Positions 17,473 to 27,152 of a DNA stretch of 50,918 nucleotides are shown piece after piece. Source of the stretch: Lachnospiraceae bacterium (lineage in GTDB: Bacteria; Bacillota_A; Clostridia; Lachnospirales; Lachnospiraceae); contig JAQUUB010000024.1 of NCBI GenBank assembly GCA_028694115.1, forward strand, positions 1-50,918, written 5' to 3'. The notes beneath the pieces were generated by a model. The model did not search any database, had not been told where the DNA came from, and saw nothing but the letters and a program-made list of their open reading frames with translations. Positions within the stretch are counted from its first letter, which is position 1; each line of letters starts with the position of its first letter. The position numbers and the translations under genes were made by a program.

Positions 17473-19141
17473 TGTTGACCTCCATACTTTTCACATTCCA
17501 TATCTTAGCATCAGAAGTTAATGGATCCCTGTTCTGATAATCAAAAAGAACCAGGTTTTGGTCAATCACATCCATATGAGTCATTCTCATTAATTGCTTT
17601 TCATTAAACTCCTCATAATTCTTCAAATAGAATCTATTTTGTGATTCTTCGCTGTAAAATTCCCGGATTTGCTGCTTAAATGGAGTCAGATCCGTGCAAA
17701 AATCTGGTCTGCTTTTTAAGTTTTCCCTTAAATAAAGGTCAATCGTTAATTGCTCCTTCATTTTCATTAGCACTAAGTGATCGGATTGCATTTTCCTATT
17801 TGTTTTTGCTGCCTCTTGCACAAATTCGAATAAAATATAATAGCGTTTAATTCTGGAAGGGCTTGCTATGGTATAACCACTCTTCGCATAAAAATCCGCT
17901 AATGACTTGTACATAGTAAAATAGCTGTCGAAATAATTTTCTAGTAAATTTAAAGAATTCCGAAACTGGTTGCTATTATAATAGGTTTCCACCATTTCCT
18001 CGATCTCTTTGAGCTTTAATACATCATCAAAGCTCAACCACTTGGTAAATAATACCTCGTAAGGTGGCAAGCTTGTATAAACAAGACCATATTCTTCCTT
18101 TTGCTCATACATAAAGGAACCCTTTAACACCTTTAAAAACCCCAGCTGCAGCTGTTCTGGTTTTAAAGACATCACCTGGTCAAAGGAACGGATAAAAGAA
18201 TGATAATCCTCAAATGGCAGACCTGCTATCAGATCCAGATGTTCATGAATATTATTACCCTTTTTGATTCGTTTTACAATTTGAGACAGCTTGTCAAAGT
18301 CCATTGTTCTGCGGATCTCTTTGATTGTCTCAGGATTTGTGGACTGAACGCCAATTTCCAGCTGTACAAGGCCTGGACGGAGCGTATTCAATAGTTCCAG
18401 CTCTTCTTCATTTAAAATATCAGCTGCTATTTCAAAGTGAAAATTTGTGACACCATTGTCATTTCTTTTGATATAATTCCATATCGCCATTGCATGTTGA
18501 TGAGAACAATTAAAGGTACGGTCTACAAACTTTACCTGAGGTACCCTGTGGTCCAGGAAAAATTGTAATTCCTTTTCAACCAAGGAAATGCTTCGGAACC
18601 GAACCTGCTTTTCAATGCTTGATAAGCAATAGCTACAGGAAAAAGGACAGCCACGGCTAGATTCATAGTAAATAATCCGATTCTCAAATTCTTTCAGATT
18701 CAGATCCTGATAGATAAACGGAATATCATCCATATTAAGCAAGGGCTGAGGTTCTGTCAAAATTCTAAACTCAGAACCGTCCCCAATTAACAATTCGCCG
18801 GTTACGACGCCTTTGATCTGCGGCAGACTTTCTATAACATTTGTTGCATCGTAGGCAACCTCTGGTCCTCCCAGCCATATCTGGGCTTTGGGAAGTACTT
18901 TTGATAATTCTGGTACCAATTCCCTGACCATTGTAATATTCCATATATAACAAGAAACGGCAATCACATCGGGTTGCCGTTTATAAATATCCTTCCGTAT
19001 TTCTTCTTTACTATTATTAATTGTATATTCTGCGATTTCCATATGTTCCTGCTGTTCCTTTGGGGCACATGCCTTAAGGTAGTAAACAGCCAGATTGGAA
19101 TGGATATACTTTGCATTAATCGCTACTAATAATATCTTCAT
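17444..19141 (-). CDS. B12-binding-type radical SAM protein (DUF4080 group)
   Basis: A Rossmann-like cobalamin-binding-type domain (about 1-115, VIAVSCYIWNIT and IWLGGPEVAYDA) is followed by a radical SAM domain with the cluster motif RGCPFSCSYC (C165, C169, C172) and a C-terminal DUF4080-like domain. The DxHxxG motif for cobalamin is not seen. Family members are probable methyltransferases or modifying enzymes with unknown substrates. Residues about 119-127 (IGDGSEFRI) are encoded by a copy of the dispersed repeat read in frame, where related proteins usually have a GEGE-type loop, so a segment seems to have been replaced. It overlaps nth at its 3' end and the ligase gene at its 5' end. Confidence 0.82.
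   Translation of the reverse strand: MKILLVAINAKYIHSNLAVYYLKACAPKEQQEHMEIAEYTINNSKEEIRKDIYKRQPDVIAVSCYIWNITMVRELVPELSKVLPKAQIWLGGPEVAYDATNVIESLPQIKGVVTGELLIGDGSEFRILTEPQPLLNMDDIPFIYQDLNLKEFENRIIYYESSRGCPFSCSYCLSSIEKQVRFRSISLVEKELQFFLDHRVPQVKFVDRTFNCSHQHAMAIWNYIKRNDNGVTNFHFEIAADILNEEELELLNTLRPGLVQLEIGVQSTNPETIKEIRRTMDFDKLSQIVKRIKKGNNIHEHLDLIAGLPFEDYHSFIRSFDQVMSLKPEQLQLGFLKVLKGSFMYEQKEEYGLVYTSLPPYEVLFTKWLSFDDVLKLKEIEEMVETYYNSNQFRNSLNLLENYFDSYFTMYKSLADFYAKSGYTIASPSRIKRYYILFEFVQEAAKTNRKMQSDHLVLMKMKEQLTIDLYLRENLKSRPDFCTDLTPFKQQIREFYSEESQNRFYLKNYEEFNEKQLMRMTHMDVIDQNLVLFDYQNRDPLTSDAKIWNVKSMEVNNDKANKGNS
18764..18784 (+). repeat. Dispersed repeat, copy 3, in frame inside the radical SAM gene
   Basis: CTAAACTCAGAACCGTCCCC with one mismatch to the core (CAGAACC for GAGAACC). 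It lies inside the coding sequence without breaking the frame and encodes about IGDGSEFR. Confidence 0.8.
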
Positions 19142-20726
19142 TCTGACGATTTCCTCTCATAATACTTTCACCGATTGCAAGTCCGATAAATAAAATTGGT
19201 GTACCAAATGTCTGTGGACTACCCATCATTCCCTGCGCAATATAGGCAACAATGCCCGTTGCTACAGCTAAAAGAAAAGGATCCTTTTGAAAGTTCTTTG
19301 CAAAACGTCTGCATGCTGTAATCTGCATTCCCAAATATCCCACAACACCGAAAATACCCAGGGTGCTAAGCACCTGCAGTGTCTCATTATGAGCATCCAC
19401 TAAGTATGCTCCCATTTTCGCAAAAATCTGATCATTAAAGCGCTCATGAAGTGGCACGCCCAAAAGGTCAGGTCCAAAGCCAAATAATTTTTGAATAACA
19501 TTGTAATCCTCACCATAAATTGTGAGAACTCTTGTCCACGTAAATCCACGGGAAGAACCCCATAAATCCGAAAAACGTAAGTAAGTATCCCATTGCCCTA
19601 AATCAATGGATTTGCCCGCCGTTGACAGATAAATGAATGTTGAAAATCCTGCCAGCACAATCAACCCAATTAGAACAAAAATAATATTTCGTATCATTTT
19701 TAAAGGTTTCACAACAACCTCTTTCTTTTGAAGCAAAAACATTACAAGCGTACATACCGCAAACAAAATAATTGCCAAATGAGAAACGGTAGATTTACCA
19801 ATAAAGGAAGGTAGCGTTGCAAGTGGTTCTTTTACTGTTTTAATATTTACATCATCTAAAAAGCCGATGATTCCAGCCCCTGCAAAAAACAATGTGGCCA
19901 TCAAGAAAAATCGTTTCAATCTAGCATAAGAATCAAAGCAAAACCAGAATAAGAATACAAATGCAACACCAATGCCAATGATCCCAGCATCCCCATTCGC
20001 AGAAATAAGTCCCATGAAGCTTACCACCATAAATACTCCATAAATAGTATGGGAAAGCAAGGTTTCACAAAAGCAAAAGAGAACCATGGTTACTGGTACA
20101 AATACACAAAAGTAACCTGCTAATACATTAATATTTCCCATTGTGGTAATAAACATCCAATAATTGTCTTCCATTAAATTGACATACATTCCTAGCGGAT
20201 CGATCATAAAATGATTCAAAATCGCAAGACCAAATACAATAAAATTTGCAATAATATATACTAGCAAAATCCACTGATCATATTTTAAATAACGAGAAAC
20301 CAGAAAATAAGCTAGAAATAAAATTATGTAAAAATAGACACCTGCCATTTTTCCAGCTGATCCAGTAAAAGCCTCTGTCTTATAATCACAAAATAGCCAT
20401 GAAATCAAAACAGACATCATGAGCAAAATAATGCACCAGTCGGTAATCGAAAATGTCTTCAGCCACAATTTCCATGAATCCTTTTTCACATCTTCATATC
20501 TGGTACAAAAAAGAATTAAGGTGGAAATGCCTGCCACTACCACGGCGATTAGAGTTGTAATAGAAAAAAATCCCCACTTTGACTCCAGGATATTAATATA
20601 ATTATTCGTATAGAAAAATGGAAATACTCCCAACATCAAGAGCACATAAATGTACGCTGCAACATTCGCTCCCTTATTCTCTACCTTTATCTTCACATTG
20701 TTTTTTTTCTTTATCTTCTTTGACAT
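19116..20726 (-). CDS. O-antigen ligase/polymerase-like polytopic membrane protein
   Basis: A 536-aa membrane protein with about 12 hydrophobic segments and a long extracytoplasmic loop (about 385-455, with YLRFSDLWGSSRGFTWTRVL and VDAHNETLQVLSTLGI). The R-G-x-x-W-x-x-x and H-N-x-x-L-x-x-x-x-x-x-G patterns are those of the Wzy/WaaL O-antigen ligase family, which joins or polymerises lipid-linked sugars outside the membrane. That fits the wecB/rfbF operon just upstream. The start at 20726 has GGAAGGG 7 bases before it; an upstream in-frame ATG at 20855 would lie in the terminator. The end overlaps the radical SAM gene by 26 bases. Confidence 0.82.
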   Translation of the reverse strand: MSKKIKKKNNVKIKVENKGANVAAYIYVLLMLGVFPFFYTNNYINILESKWGFFSITTLIAVVVAGISTLILFCTRYEDVKKDSWKLWLKTFSITDWCIILLMMSVLISWLFCDYKTEAFTGSAGKMAGVYFYIILFLAYFLVSRYLKYDQWILLVYIIANFIVFGLAILNHFMIDPLGMYVNLMEDNYWMFITTMGNINVLAGYFCVFVPVTMVLFCFCETLLSHTIYGVFMVVSFMGLISANGDAGIIGIGVAFVFLFWFCFDSYARLKRFFLMATLFFAGAGIIGFLDDVNIKTVKEPLATLPSFIGKSTVSHLAIILFAVCTLVMFLLQKKEVVVKPLKMIRNIIFVLIGLIVLAGFSTFIYLSTAGKSIDLGQWDTYLRFSDLWGSSRGFTWTRVLTIYGEDYNVIQKLFGFGPDLLGVPLHERFNDQIFAKMGAYLVDAHNETLQVLSTLGIFGVVGYLGMQITACRRFAKNFQKDPFLLAVATGIVAYIAQGMMGSPQTFGTPILFIGLAIGESIMRGNRQNEDIISSD

Positions 20727-20850
20727 TTTTGTACCCTTCCAAAATTCATATAATTTCCGATGCGGATTCTTTTTTATTATAGTCAGTTTTATAGACACGT
20801 GCAATCCTTTTTCTATTTTATAAGGTGGGCTACGTCCCCGGTTTACAAAA

Positions 20851-20886
20851 AACAACCGACTGAATGATTCAATCGGTTGTTTTTTT
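20851..20886. terminator. Bidirectional terminator after the lytTR gene
   Basis: Stem AACAACCGA/TCGGTTGTT (20851-20859 with 20873-20881), extended inside by TGAA/TTCA, with A and T runs on both sides. It separates the wecB-rfbF-lytTR operon from the ligase gene on the minus strand. Confidence 0.85.
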
Positions 20887-21051
20887 AGGTCATAGACGTT
20901 TTATATAATTACACTCCCCAGTTTCATTACTCATTTTTCTATCACCTAACTTTATATGTATTATAATACAACTTTAGGAAAATAATTCCAAAATGTAACA
21001 AATAGGTATGTTTTATGTAATAACTTTAGCAATGTAGTTGGATAAAGTGCT

Positions 21052-21771
21052 TTATTTTTTCATCCTCATAAGAATAAAATCTTTATATGCCGTATTAAAA
21101 CTTTGACAATAAGTTTTTGAAATAGGAATACTGACTCCTGATTTTAAGACAACCTCTTCCTTTTCAACTGTAACCACCGCATCCATGAATACAATATAGG
21201 AATTATGGATCTGCGCAAATAATCTTTTGTTTAATTCGCTTAAAAGCTCCTTCGTCGTTGAGTAAAACTCATAAGATTCCTGATTGGTATATACCAGCAT
21301 CTTTCGCTTCTGGCTTTCAAAATACAGAATTGAGGAATAATCAAGCGTAATCCTTTTCTTCCCTGATTTAAATTGGAAGAACCGTTCTCTTCCCTCTAGT
21401 AAATAAATCGCACGCAGCAGAACCTGTTTAAATTTTATGGGATCCAGCGGTTTTACAAGAAAGTGAAAGGTCATTACATCAAAGACCTCCTGCGTCACCT
21501 CGGAATGGCTCGAAGAAAAAATAAACAATGCATCTCTATCGTTCTGCCTTATTTCCTTTGCAACCTCTAGTCCTGTACGCCCATTCATCTCAATATCCAG
21601 AATATAGATTTGGTATGGTTTGACTTTTCCTTCCAGTTCGCCTAATAACTCGTCACCTGACAAAAACGTATCACAGTGATACTCTGTTCTATTTTCTAAA
21701 AAGCAGGAATCTACTATTTTCTCCAAGTCTCCAATCATTTTAATGTCATCATCACAGATTGCTATGTTCAT
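21052..21771 (-). CDS. LytTR-type response regulator (AgrA/LytR class)
   Basis: A 239-aa regulator with an N-terminal receiver domain (acidic NIAICDDD, phospho-acceptor Asp59 in IYILDIEMNGRTG, and Lys in FHFLVKPLD) and a C-terminal LytTR DNA-binding domain (RITLDYSSILYFESQKRKM and FAQIHNSYIVFMDAV). LytTR regulators commonly control surface polysaccharides, autolysis or secreted factors. No histidine kinase gene is adjacent. The start at 21771 has AAAGGAG 5 bases upstream; an in-frame ATG at 21867 lies inside rfbF and is rejected. It is the last gene of the wecB-rfbF operon, so it may give feedback on surface sugars. Confidence 0.9.
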   Translation of the reverse strand: MNIAICDDDIKMIGDLEKIVDSCFLENRTEYHCDTFLSGDELLGELEGKVKPYQIYILDIEMNGRTGLEVAKEIRQNDRDALFIFSSSHSEVTQEVFDVMTFHFLVKPLDPIKFKQVLLRAIYLLEGRERFFQFKSGKKRITLDYSSILYFESQKRKMLVYTNQESYEFYSTTKELLSELNKRLFAQIHNSYIVFMDAVVTVEKEEVVLKSGVSIPISKTYCQSFNTAYKDFILMRMKK

Positions 21772-21785
21772 GTAAACTCCTTTAC

Positions 21786-22562
21786 CTACTTCCAGACCTT
21801 CCAGGGTGCCTTTCCTGATTGCCAAAGTGCCTCTAACTGCTCCATTTCTCTCTTCGTATCCATACACTGCCAGAAGCCATCATGTTTATAAGCCTTCAGC
21901 TCTCCTACCTCAGCTACCTTTTCCAGCGGTGTTTTTTCAAAAATGGTGGAATCTCCCTCTAAAAATTCAAAGATCCCTGGCTCTAAAACCATATACCCTG
22001 CATTTATCCGGCTGCTGTCATTATCCTGCTTTTCCCGAAAGGATCGAATGCTATTGTCTTCCTCTATATCAATCACACCAAAGCGTTGTCCGACTTTGAT
22101 GGCTGTGATGGTAGCTAATTTCCCATGCTGCCTGTGAAACTCTACTAATTGATTAATATTAATATCAGCGACTGCATCGCCATAAGTCAGCATAAATGGC
22201 TCATTTCCAATATAATTCTGTACTCTCTTTACACGCCCGCCCGTCATCGTATTTAGTCCAGTATCTACTAACGTCACTTTCCAGGGCTCTGATACATTAT
22301 TATGAACGGTCATTTGATTCTCCGCTGAAAAATCAAACGTTACATCACAATTATATAAATAGTAATCGGCAAACCATTCTTTAATGACATGCTGCTTGTA
22401 TCCACAGCAGATAATGAATTCATTATATCCATAGTAGGAATATTCCTTCATAATATGCCATAGCATTGGCTTTTCACCCACTTCAATCATTGGCTTTGGC
22501 TTTAGATGACTCTCTTCACTGATTCTGGTTCCATAACCACCCGCTAAGATTACTACCTTCAT
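21786..22562 (-). CDS. rfbF: Glucose-1-phosphate cytidylyltransferase
   Basis: Makes CDP-glucose from CTP and glucose-1-phosphate, the first step to CDP-linked 3,6-dideoxyhexoses and related sugars. The nucleotidyltransferase signature is LAGGYGTRISEESHLKPKPM at the N-terminus, followed by GEKPMLWHIMKEYSYYGYNE and MLTYGDAVADI with the metal-binding Asp. The length, 258 aa, is typical. It lies 18 bp after wecB and 14 bp before the LytTR gene. The next pathway enzyme (CDP-glucose 4,6-dehydratase) is not in the window, so the rest of the pathway must be elsewhere. Confidence 0.93.
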   Translation of the reverse strand: MKVVILAGGYGTRISEESHLKPKPMIEVGEKPMLWHIMKEYSYYGYNEFIICCGYKQHVIKEWFADYYLYNCDVTFDFSAENQMTVHNNVSEPWKVTLVDTGLNTMTGGRVKRVQNYIGNEPFMLTYGDAVADININQLVEFHRQHGKLATITAIKVGQRFGVIDIEEDNSIRSFREKQDNDSSRINAGYMVLEPGIFEFLEGDSTIFEKTPLEKVAEVGELKAYKHDGFWQCMDTKREMEQLEALWQSGKAPWKVWK

Positions 22563-22580
22563 ATTGTCCGTCTCCTTACC

Positions 22581-23702
22581 CTATTCTGTCATTGTCCCTT
22601 TCAAAAGAACATCTGCGATTCTTTTACATGCCTGTCCATCTCCGTAAGGATTTGACGCATGACTCATCTTTTCATATTCTGACTGGTTGGTCAGCAGCAT
22701 TTTGAAATTATCGTAAATGCATTCTTCATTCGTCCCAACTAACTTCAGTGTCCCTGCTGCAATGCCCTCGGGACGCTCGGTCGTATCCCGCATCACAAGA
22801 ACTGGCTTCCCCAGCGAGGGAGCTTCCTCCTGAATTCCACCACTATCTGTCAGAATGAGATAGGAGCGTGCTAATAAATTATGGAAATCCAGTACGTCCA
22901 TTGGTTCAATCAGCCTTATCCGATCATGTTCCCCAAATACGTCTCTTGCTGCATTTCGCACAATTGGATTTAAGTGAATCGGATAAACCACCTTGATATC
23001 CTCTGTCTCATCTACAATTCGTTTAATGGCACGAAACATATGATACAAAGGTTCTCCTAGGTTTTCCCGTCTATGTGCGGTTAATACAATCAATCTTGCA
23101 TCTTTTGCCCAATCCAGAACACTGTGATGATAATCCTCTCTGATGGTTGTCTTTAAAGCATCGATTGCTGTATTCCCCGTTATATAAATCCCCTCTGGGG
23201 ACTTGCCTTCTCTAATTAAGTTATCCTTTGCTTTCTGCGTCGGTGCAAAGTGATATTTTGCTACGATTCCAACCGCCTGTCTATTAAATTCTTCGGGAAA
23301 TGGGGAAGTAATATCATAGGTACGAAGTCCTGCCTCTACATGTCCCACCGTGATCTGCTTATAAAAGCATGCCAGTGAAGTTGCAAAGGTCGTCGTCGTA
23401 TCTCCATGTACTAAAACCACATCTGGCATCTCTTGATCCAGTACTTTTCCAATAGAATTTAATATATTCGTCGTCACGTCAAATAATGTCTGGTTTTCCT
23501 TCATAATCGACAAATCATAATCAGGTGTTACATGAAACGCAGATAACACCTGATCAAGCATCTGCCGATGCTGCCCTGTTACACAGACAACCACCTCTGC
23601 ATCTTTTCTATTTTTCAATTCTTTTACTAAGGGACACATCTTAATCGCTTCTGGACGTGTACCAAATACAAGCATTATTTTTTTCAATTGATTTTCCTTC
23701 AT
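22581..23702 (-). CDS. wecB: UDP-N-acetylglucosamine 2-epimerase (non-hydrolysing)
   Basis: Interconverts UDP-GlcNAc and UDP-ManNAc for wall teichoic acid linkage units or capsule. The family motifs are all present: FGTRPEAIKMCPLV, VHGDTTTTFATSLA, GHVEAGLRT, ITGNTAIDAL, LTAHRREN and LTDSGGIQEEAPSLGKPVL followed by RDTTERPEG. The 373-aa length is normal (also called mnaA in Gram-positives). It is the first gene of the operon with rfbF and lytTR. Its promoter should lie in the 115 bp shared with the divergent small gene at 23818. Confidence 0.95.
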   Translation of the reverse strand: MKENQLKKIMLVFGTRPEAIKMCPLVKELKNRKDAEVVVCVTGQHRQMLDQVLSAFHVTPDYDLSIMKENQTLFDVTTNILNSIGKVLDQEMPDVVLVHGDTTTTFATSLACFYKQITVGHVEAGLRTYDITSPFPEEFNRQAVGIVAKYHFAPTQKAKDNLIREGKSPEGIYITGNTAIDALKTTIREDYHHSVLDWAKDARLIVLTAHRRENLGEPLYHMFRAIKRIVDETEDIKVVYPIHLNPIVRNAARDVFGEHDRIRLIEPMDVLDFHNLLARSYLILTDSGGIQEEAPSLGKPVLVMRDTTERPEGIAAGTLKLVGTNEECIYDNFKMLLTNQSEYEKMSHASNPYGDGQACKRIADVLLKGTMTE

Positions 23703-23817
23703 TCTGCAATTGCTTCAACTTTTTTTACTTTCATAGAAATTATAGACTATCAATTGGAAAAAAACAACTTCCTCTGCATATATTGGAAAGAAATGAAGCC
23801 TAAAATGGGAGATTCCT

Positions 23818-24009
23818 ATGGAAAATTGTTGTGATCTTTATATTATCAGCACAATTGCCTGCAAAATCGCAGAATGCCTCACGGATGAAGAACTTGCCTT
23901 AGCCGCTGCAAACTTTACAATGCTTGGAGATGCCCTGGCTCTCATCGCAGCAAAGCGGGCCTGCTGTGAAAAACAGAAAGAAAGTACATCGAAAGCACCT
24001 TCCTTATGA
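23818..24009 (+). CDS. Small DUF6774-like protein
   Basis: A 63-aa protein with a Cys-containing start (MENCCDLYIISTIACKIAEC) and an amphipathic helical core TDEELALAAANFTMLGDALA followed by IAAKRACCEK. This pattern matches what I recall of DUF6774, a small family common in Lachnospiraceae with no known function. GGGAG lies 6 bases before the ATG. It stands alone on the plus strand, between the sugar operon and the surface-protein operon. Its last codons lie inside the hairpin at 23994-24050. Confidence 0.7.
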   Translation: MENCCDLYIISTIACKIAECLTDEELALAAANFTMLGDALALIAAKRACCEKQKESTSKAPSL

Positions 24010-24064
24010 TAAGTTTAATTGTAAAACTAATTTTATCGCAAGTTGGTGCTCTCTTCTTTTTTAT
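23994..24064 (+). terminator. Repeated hairpin/terminator element, copy a
   Basis: An outer stem AGCACC/GGTGCT (23994-23999 with 24045-24050), partial inner pairing of TGATAAG with TTTATCG, and a T-rich run after it. A closely related copy lies at 38862-38918 at the 3' end of the third surface gene, and its left half also recurs at 37019 and 46518. It probably terminates the small gene and perhaps the convergent surface operon. Confidence 0.55.
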
Positions 24065-24115
24065 GTGGTTTACATAATATTATACAACTATTTACTCGAA
24101 AGTAACGTCACTCTA

Positions 24116-27100
24116 TTATTGTTGTTCAGGCTTTATAATCTGAAACTTCACAGTCCTCGTTCCTGTATAGTTACCAATTCCCTTTATTACGACTTTTCCG
24201 GTTCCGACTTTTTTATTGTTGATATACTTTACTATCTCAAAGTCAGTTCCTTTCTCCAGCAGATCTCCATTGTAATGGATGACTGGTACTGGAGTTGCCC
24301 CCTGTTTTTCTACCGTATCTGTAAAAGGCACACTCTGACATTCAATTTTTGTCGTGAGTTTATTTGTCAGACTTCTTGGTATGATATAGCAGGTTACTTC
24401 TTTTTTGCCAGTATAGTTGCTCTTTTCTACGGCATTTACAGATAATGTTACTTTCTTTACTTTTAGTTTTCCTAAGCTTAAATCCTTTGAGGTGCTAAAA
24501 TCTACCGTATAGTCCACGCCTTTTTTGAGATAGCTTTTTCCATCTTTAATCGTAAGCTCGAGATCTTCAATGGTTTGGCGATATGCGATTTTCGATAAGG
24601 TCTTAATTTTTACCTTGGACATATTTTGGGGCTGAATGGTAAAGGCGATGCTTTTGCTTCCAAAATAATTGTTTTTTCCAGAGACGATTATTGTTGCTGT
24701 TTTTTCTCCGGCATTCACATTGTTCTTATAGCTGATTTTATAGTCTTTATTTAGCTTTACTTTCGTTCCCTTTGAACCCGTCACTGTAATCTTTGGCTTA
24801 ATTGCTTTTCCAGAATAGATATAACCCTTCTTAGGTAACTTTACTTCGAGGGCAAAACCTGAAACAGAGGTTGCATTGCTATTTTGTGGCAGGATGGTAA
24901 AGGTCTGTGTCTTTTTTATTGTATCCTTATAATTATTCTTGCCAGTTATAGATACGGTCACCAAAGTAGGATTGGTGGCATCTCCTAGAAGGGTGCTCTG
25001 TATTTCTCCGTTTACTTGATAGGTAATATCATAATCATTTCTACTAACGGTATTTACACCGTCTTTTACAAGAATCCTCGCATCTATCTGGGTTTTTAAG
25101 TCAGCTCCAGTTGCTTTCACGTCCTCGATGGGATCAATGACTGCTTTTTTTATGGACTTCGGAGTGATTGTAAATTCCTTTGTCATGGTACCTTGATAGT
25201 CTCCCATACCAGTTATTAAGATTTTTTCTAAACCGAGAACCGTCCCCACTTTATAATCGACATTTTCTACAAGCTTCTTTTTCTTTGGCTTGCCAGTTTG
25301 TTTGCCGGTATCGTCGTATTCGGTATAGGTGAAATAAACCACTGGAACTGGACGGATTTCAGAACCGGTATAAACGTAGCTTGTTTTCTTAAGAGTTATG
25401 GTCGCATAGCCTTTTTTGTATTTCCCACCTGGAAAACCTTCGGCTGTCTTCTCATCAATGAGATAGTGATAGCTGGTGTTATAATTGGCCGATACGGTTA
25501 CTGGATTAGCCGGCATGAGAAAGGTTGTGGTAGTTGCTTTGCTGTCTTTAAAGGCAACGCCGTCACTGCCACTCCACCCTGTAAAGGTATAACCACCGCG
25601 GCTGTCTGCTGTTACGGTTACGGTCTGTCCCTCCCAGTAATTTCTGCCTCCTGTTCCGTTTGTTACAGTCATGGGATAAGTTGGCTTCGGAACCCATACC
25701 GCGTAGAAAATCATGGGGGTTGTACCTACTGTATAGAATTTTTCAGGTTTCCCGTTCTGACTTATGGACCATCCGTCGAAGGTGTAGCCATCTTTTGTGA
25801 GCTTGCCAGGATTGCCAGAAACCACCACGGCTTCGTTAGTTAAATAATTATTTGGTTCCACTGGAACGGTTCCACCATTATTTCCGTTACCGTTATAGGA
25901 TACGGTATACCCCCAGTCTATGAATAGCTTTGTAGCTGCTGTTACGGATGTATTAATAAAATCATAGTTTTCACCAGCACCATCTTTCCAGCCTCTAAAT
26001 ATTTTTCCTGTACTCGTAGGATTTGAAGTGGGTCGTTCTGCCTTCTTATTTTCCGTTTTATTTATCCATTGTGACTCAGGATTGGTGAGCTTTGTCAATC
26101 CATCATAAAAGGCAACCTCGTATTCCACATGAGAGTTATCACTCACAGTACCAATATGAGCAGAAGATGCTTCAATTGAGCCCACAACACAAGCATCCAC
26201 ACCTATTTTTACTAAAACCGTTCCTAGGACTTTACCATAGCTTCCACCACCATATACACTTCCAGATATATTTCCACCGGTAACCGTTACGGTTGTACTT
26301 CCTACCGTATTAGTACTGTGTCCTCCACCGTAAACAGATTTTTCCAATATTCCACCACTTATGGTTACATTCGAGCTTCCAGTTACGTGCGCTCTTTCAT
26401 CAAATGCTCCACCAAATACATCTTCCTGTATAATTGCAGTGTCTGAAATCGTAACGCTAGTATTGCCTTCTACCGTTGCACAATATCCACCGCCATAAAC
26501 ATATTGTAAAATTGTACCGCCGCTAATTGCTACGTTTGTGTTTCCACTGACAGTACCATATCCTCCACCACCATAAACACGAGATACCTTCCCACCCAGC
26601 ATGGTCACGCTTGTGGATGCAACAGATTCTGTATTACTTCCTCCATAAATGCTATAACCACTCAAATCGTAACCATCTGATATGTTTCCATTTACACCTG
26701 CAATCTCTATCGGAGTACCCGGGGCGCTGTCAAGATAAATCAGCGTCTTCCAATTATCGGTTGGTCCTGCTTTTAAGGTTATAGGATTTCCGTTTGCATA
26801 AATGTAACTACTATAGTCATCATAATCAAACGTAACCCCTAACGATCCCCTTCCTGTCGACAGTTCCTCTAAATCCTGGGAATCATCTTCTGATAATTCT
26901 TCCAGCTCCTGTGAAGAGACCGTGTCATCCTTCTGCGACTGAATCTCGGGCATGCTTACCTCTTCCGCCTCAATATCTCCCTCCGATAGTGTCGGTGCTG
27001 ATTCCTCTTTGAGGCCTGTTCCCTCATCCAGCGTACTCGCACTAATATGGGTAAACCCACTAAAGTCTATGATTGAAAATACCATCAAAAAGACCATTGC

Positions 27101-27127
27101 CATTGCTACTCTTCTTTTCTTGTCCAT
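24116..27127 (-). CDS. Large secreted repeat protein (surface paralog 1)
   Basis: A 1003-aa exported protein. The signal peptide (about 1-31) has the core VAMAMVFLMVFSIIDFSG and ends FTHISA. An acidic linker (32-95) is followed by a beta-helix-like region (about 165-320) with repeating VYGGGxxGTVxGNTxVxISGG units. Then come a Listeria-Bacteroides-type repeat (about 400-480, YTFDGWSISQNGK), a second beta domain (GYTFTGWSGSDGV), and five related C-terminal Ig-like beta repeats (about 575-1003) also found in the two paralogs. I see no LPXTG, SLH or dockerin motif, so attachment is unknown; adhesion is a guess. A dispersed repeat at 25228-25247 encodes VGTVLGLE in frame. It starts 25 bp after paralog 2 ends, with GGGAGGAAG before the ATG, so the two form an operon. 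Confidence 0.85.
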   Translation of the reverse strand: MDKKRRVAMAMVFLMVFSIIDFSGFTHISASTLDEGTGLKEESAPTLSEGDIEAEEVSMPEIQSQKDDTVSSQELEELSEDDSQDLEELSTGRGSLGVTFDYDDYSSYIYANGNPITLKAGPTDNWKTLIYLDSAPGTPIEIAGVNGNISDGYDLSGYSIYGGSNTESVASTSVTMLGGKVSRVYGGGGYGTVSGNTNVAISGGTILQYVYGGGYCATVEGNTSVTISDTAIIQEDVFGGAFDERAHVTGSSNVTISGGILEKSVYGGGHSTNTVGSTTVTVTGGNISGSVYGGGSYGKVLGTVLVKIGVDACVVGSIEASSAHIGTVSDNSHVEYEVAFYDGLTKLTNPESQWINKTENKKAERPTSNPTSTGKIFRGWKDGAGENYDFINTSVTAATKLFIDWGYTVSYNGNGNNGGTVPVEPNNYLTNEAVVVSGNPGKLTKDGYTFDGWSISQNGKPEKFYTVGTTPMIFYAVWVPKPTYPMTVTNGTGGRNYWEGQTVTVTADSRGGYTFTGWSGSDGVAFKDSKATTTTFLMPANPVTVSANYNTSYHYLIDEKTAEGFPGGKYKKGYATITLKKTSYVYTGSEIRPVPVVYFTYTEYDDTGKQTGKPKKKKLVENVDYKVGTVLGLEKILITGMGDYQGTMTKEFTITPKSIKKAVIDPIEDVKATGADLKTQIDARILVKDGVNTVSRNDYDITYQVNGEIQSTLLGDATNPTLVTVSITGKNNYKDTIKKTQTFTILPQNSNATSVSGFALEVKLPKKGYIYSGKAIKPKITVTGSKGTKVKLNKDYKISYKNNVNAGEKTATIIVSGKNNYFGSKSIAFTIQPQNMSKVKIKTLSKIAYRQTIEDLELTIKDGKSYLKKGVDYTVDFSTSKDLSLGKLKVKKVTLSVNAVEKSNYTGKKEVTCYIIPRSLTNKLTTKIECQSVPFTDTVEKQGATPVPVIHYNGDLLEKGTDFEIVKYINNKKVGTGKVVIKGIGNYTGTRTVKFQIIKPEQQ
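25228..25247 (+). repeat. Dispersed repeat, copy 4, in frame inside surface paralog 1
   Basis: CTAAACCGAGAACCGTCCCC. On the coding strand it encodes VGTVLGLE in the first C-terminal beta repeat, at the same protein position as copies 5 and 7 in the paralogs. Confidence 0.85.
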
Positions 27128-27152
27128 AACTTCCTCCCTTATTAGTATTAAT

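Noticed and set aside
20831..20843. TACGTCCCCGG as a possible thirteenth dispersed repeat copy
   Set aside because: Only CGTCCCC matches the core; the AGAAC half and the flanks are absent.
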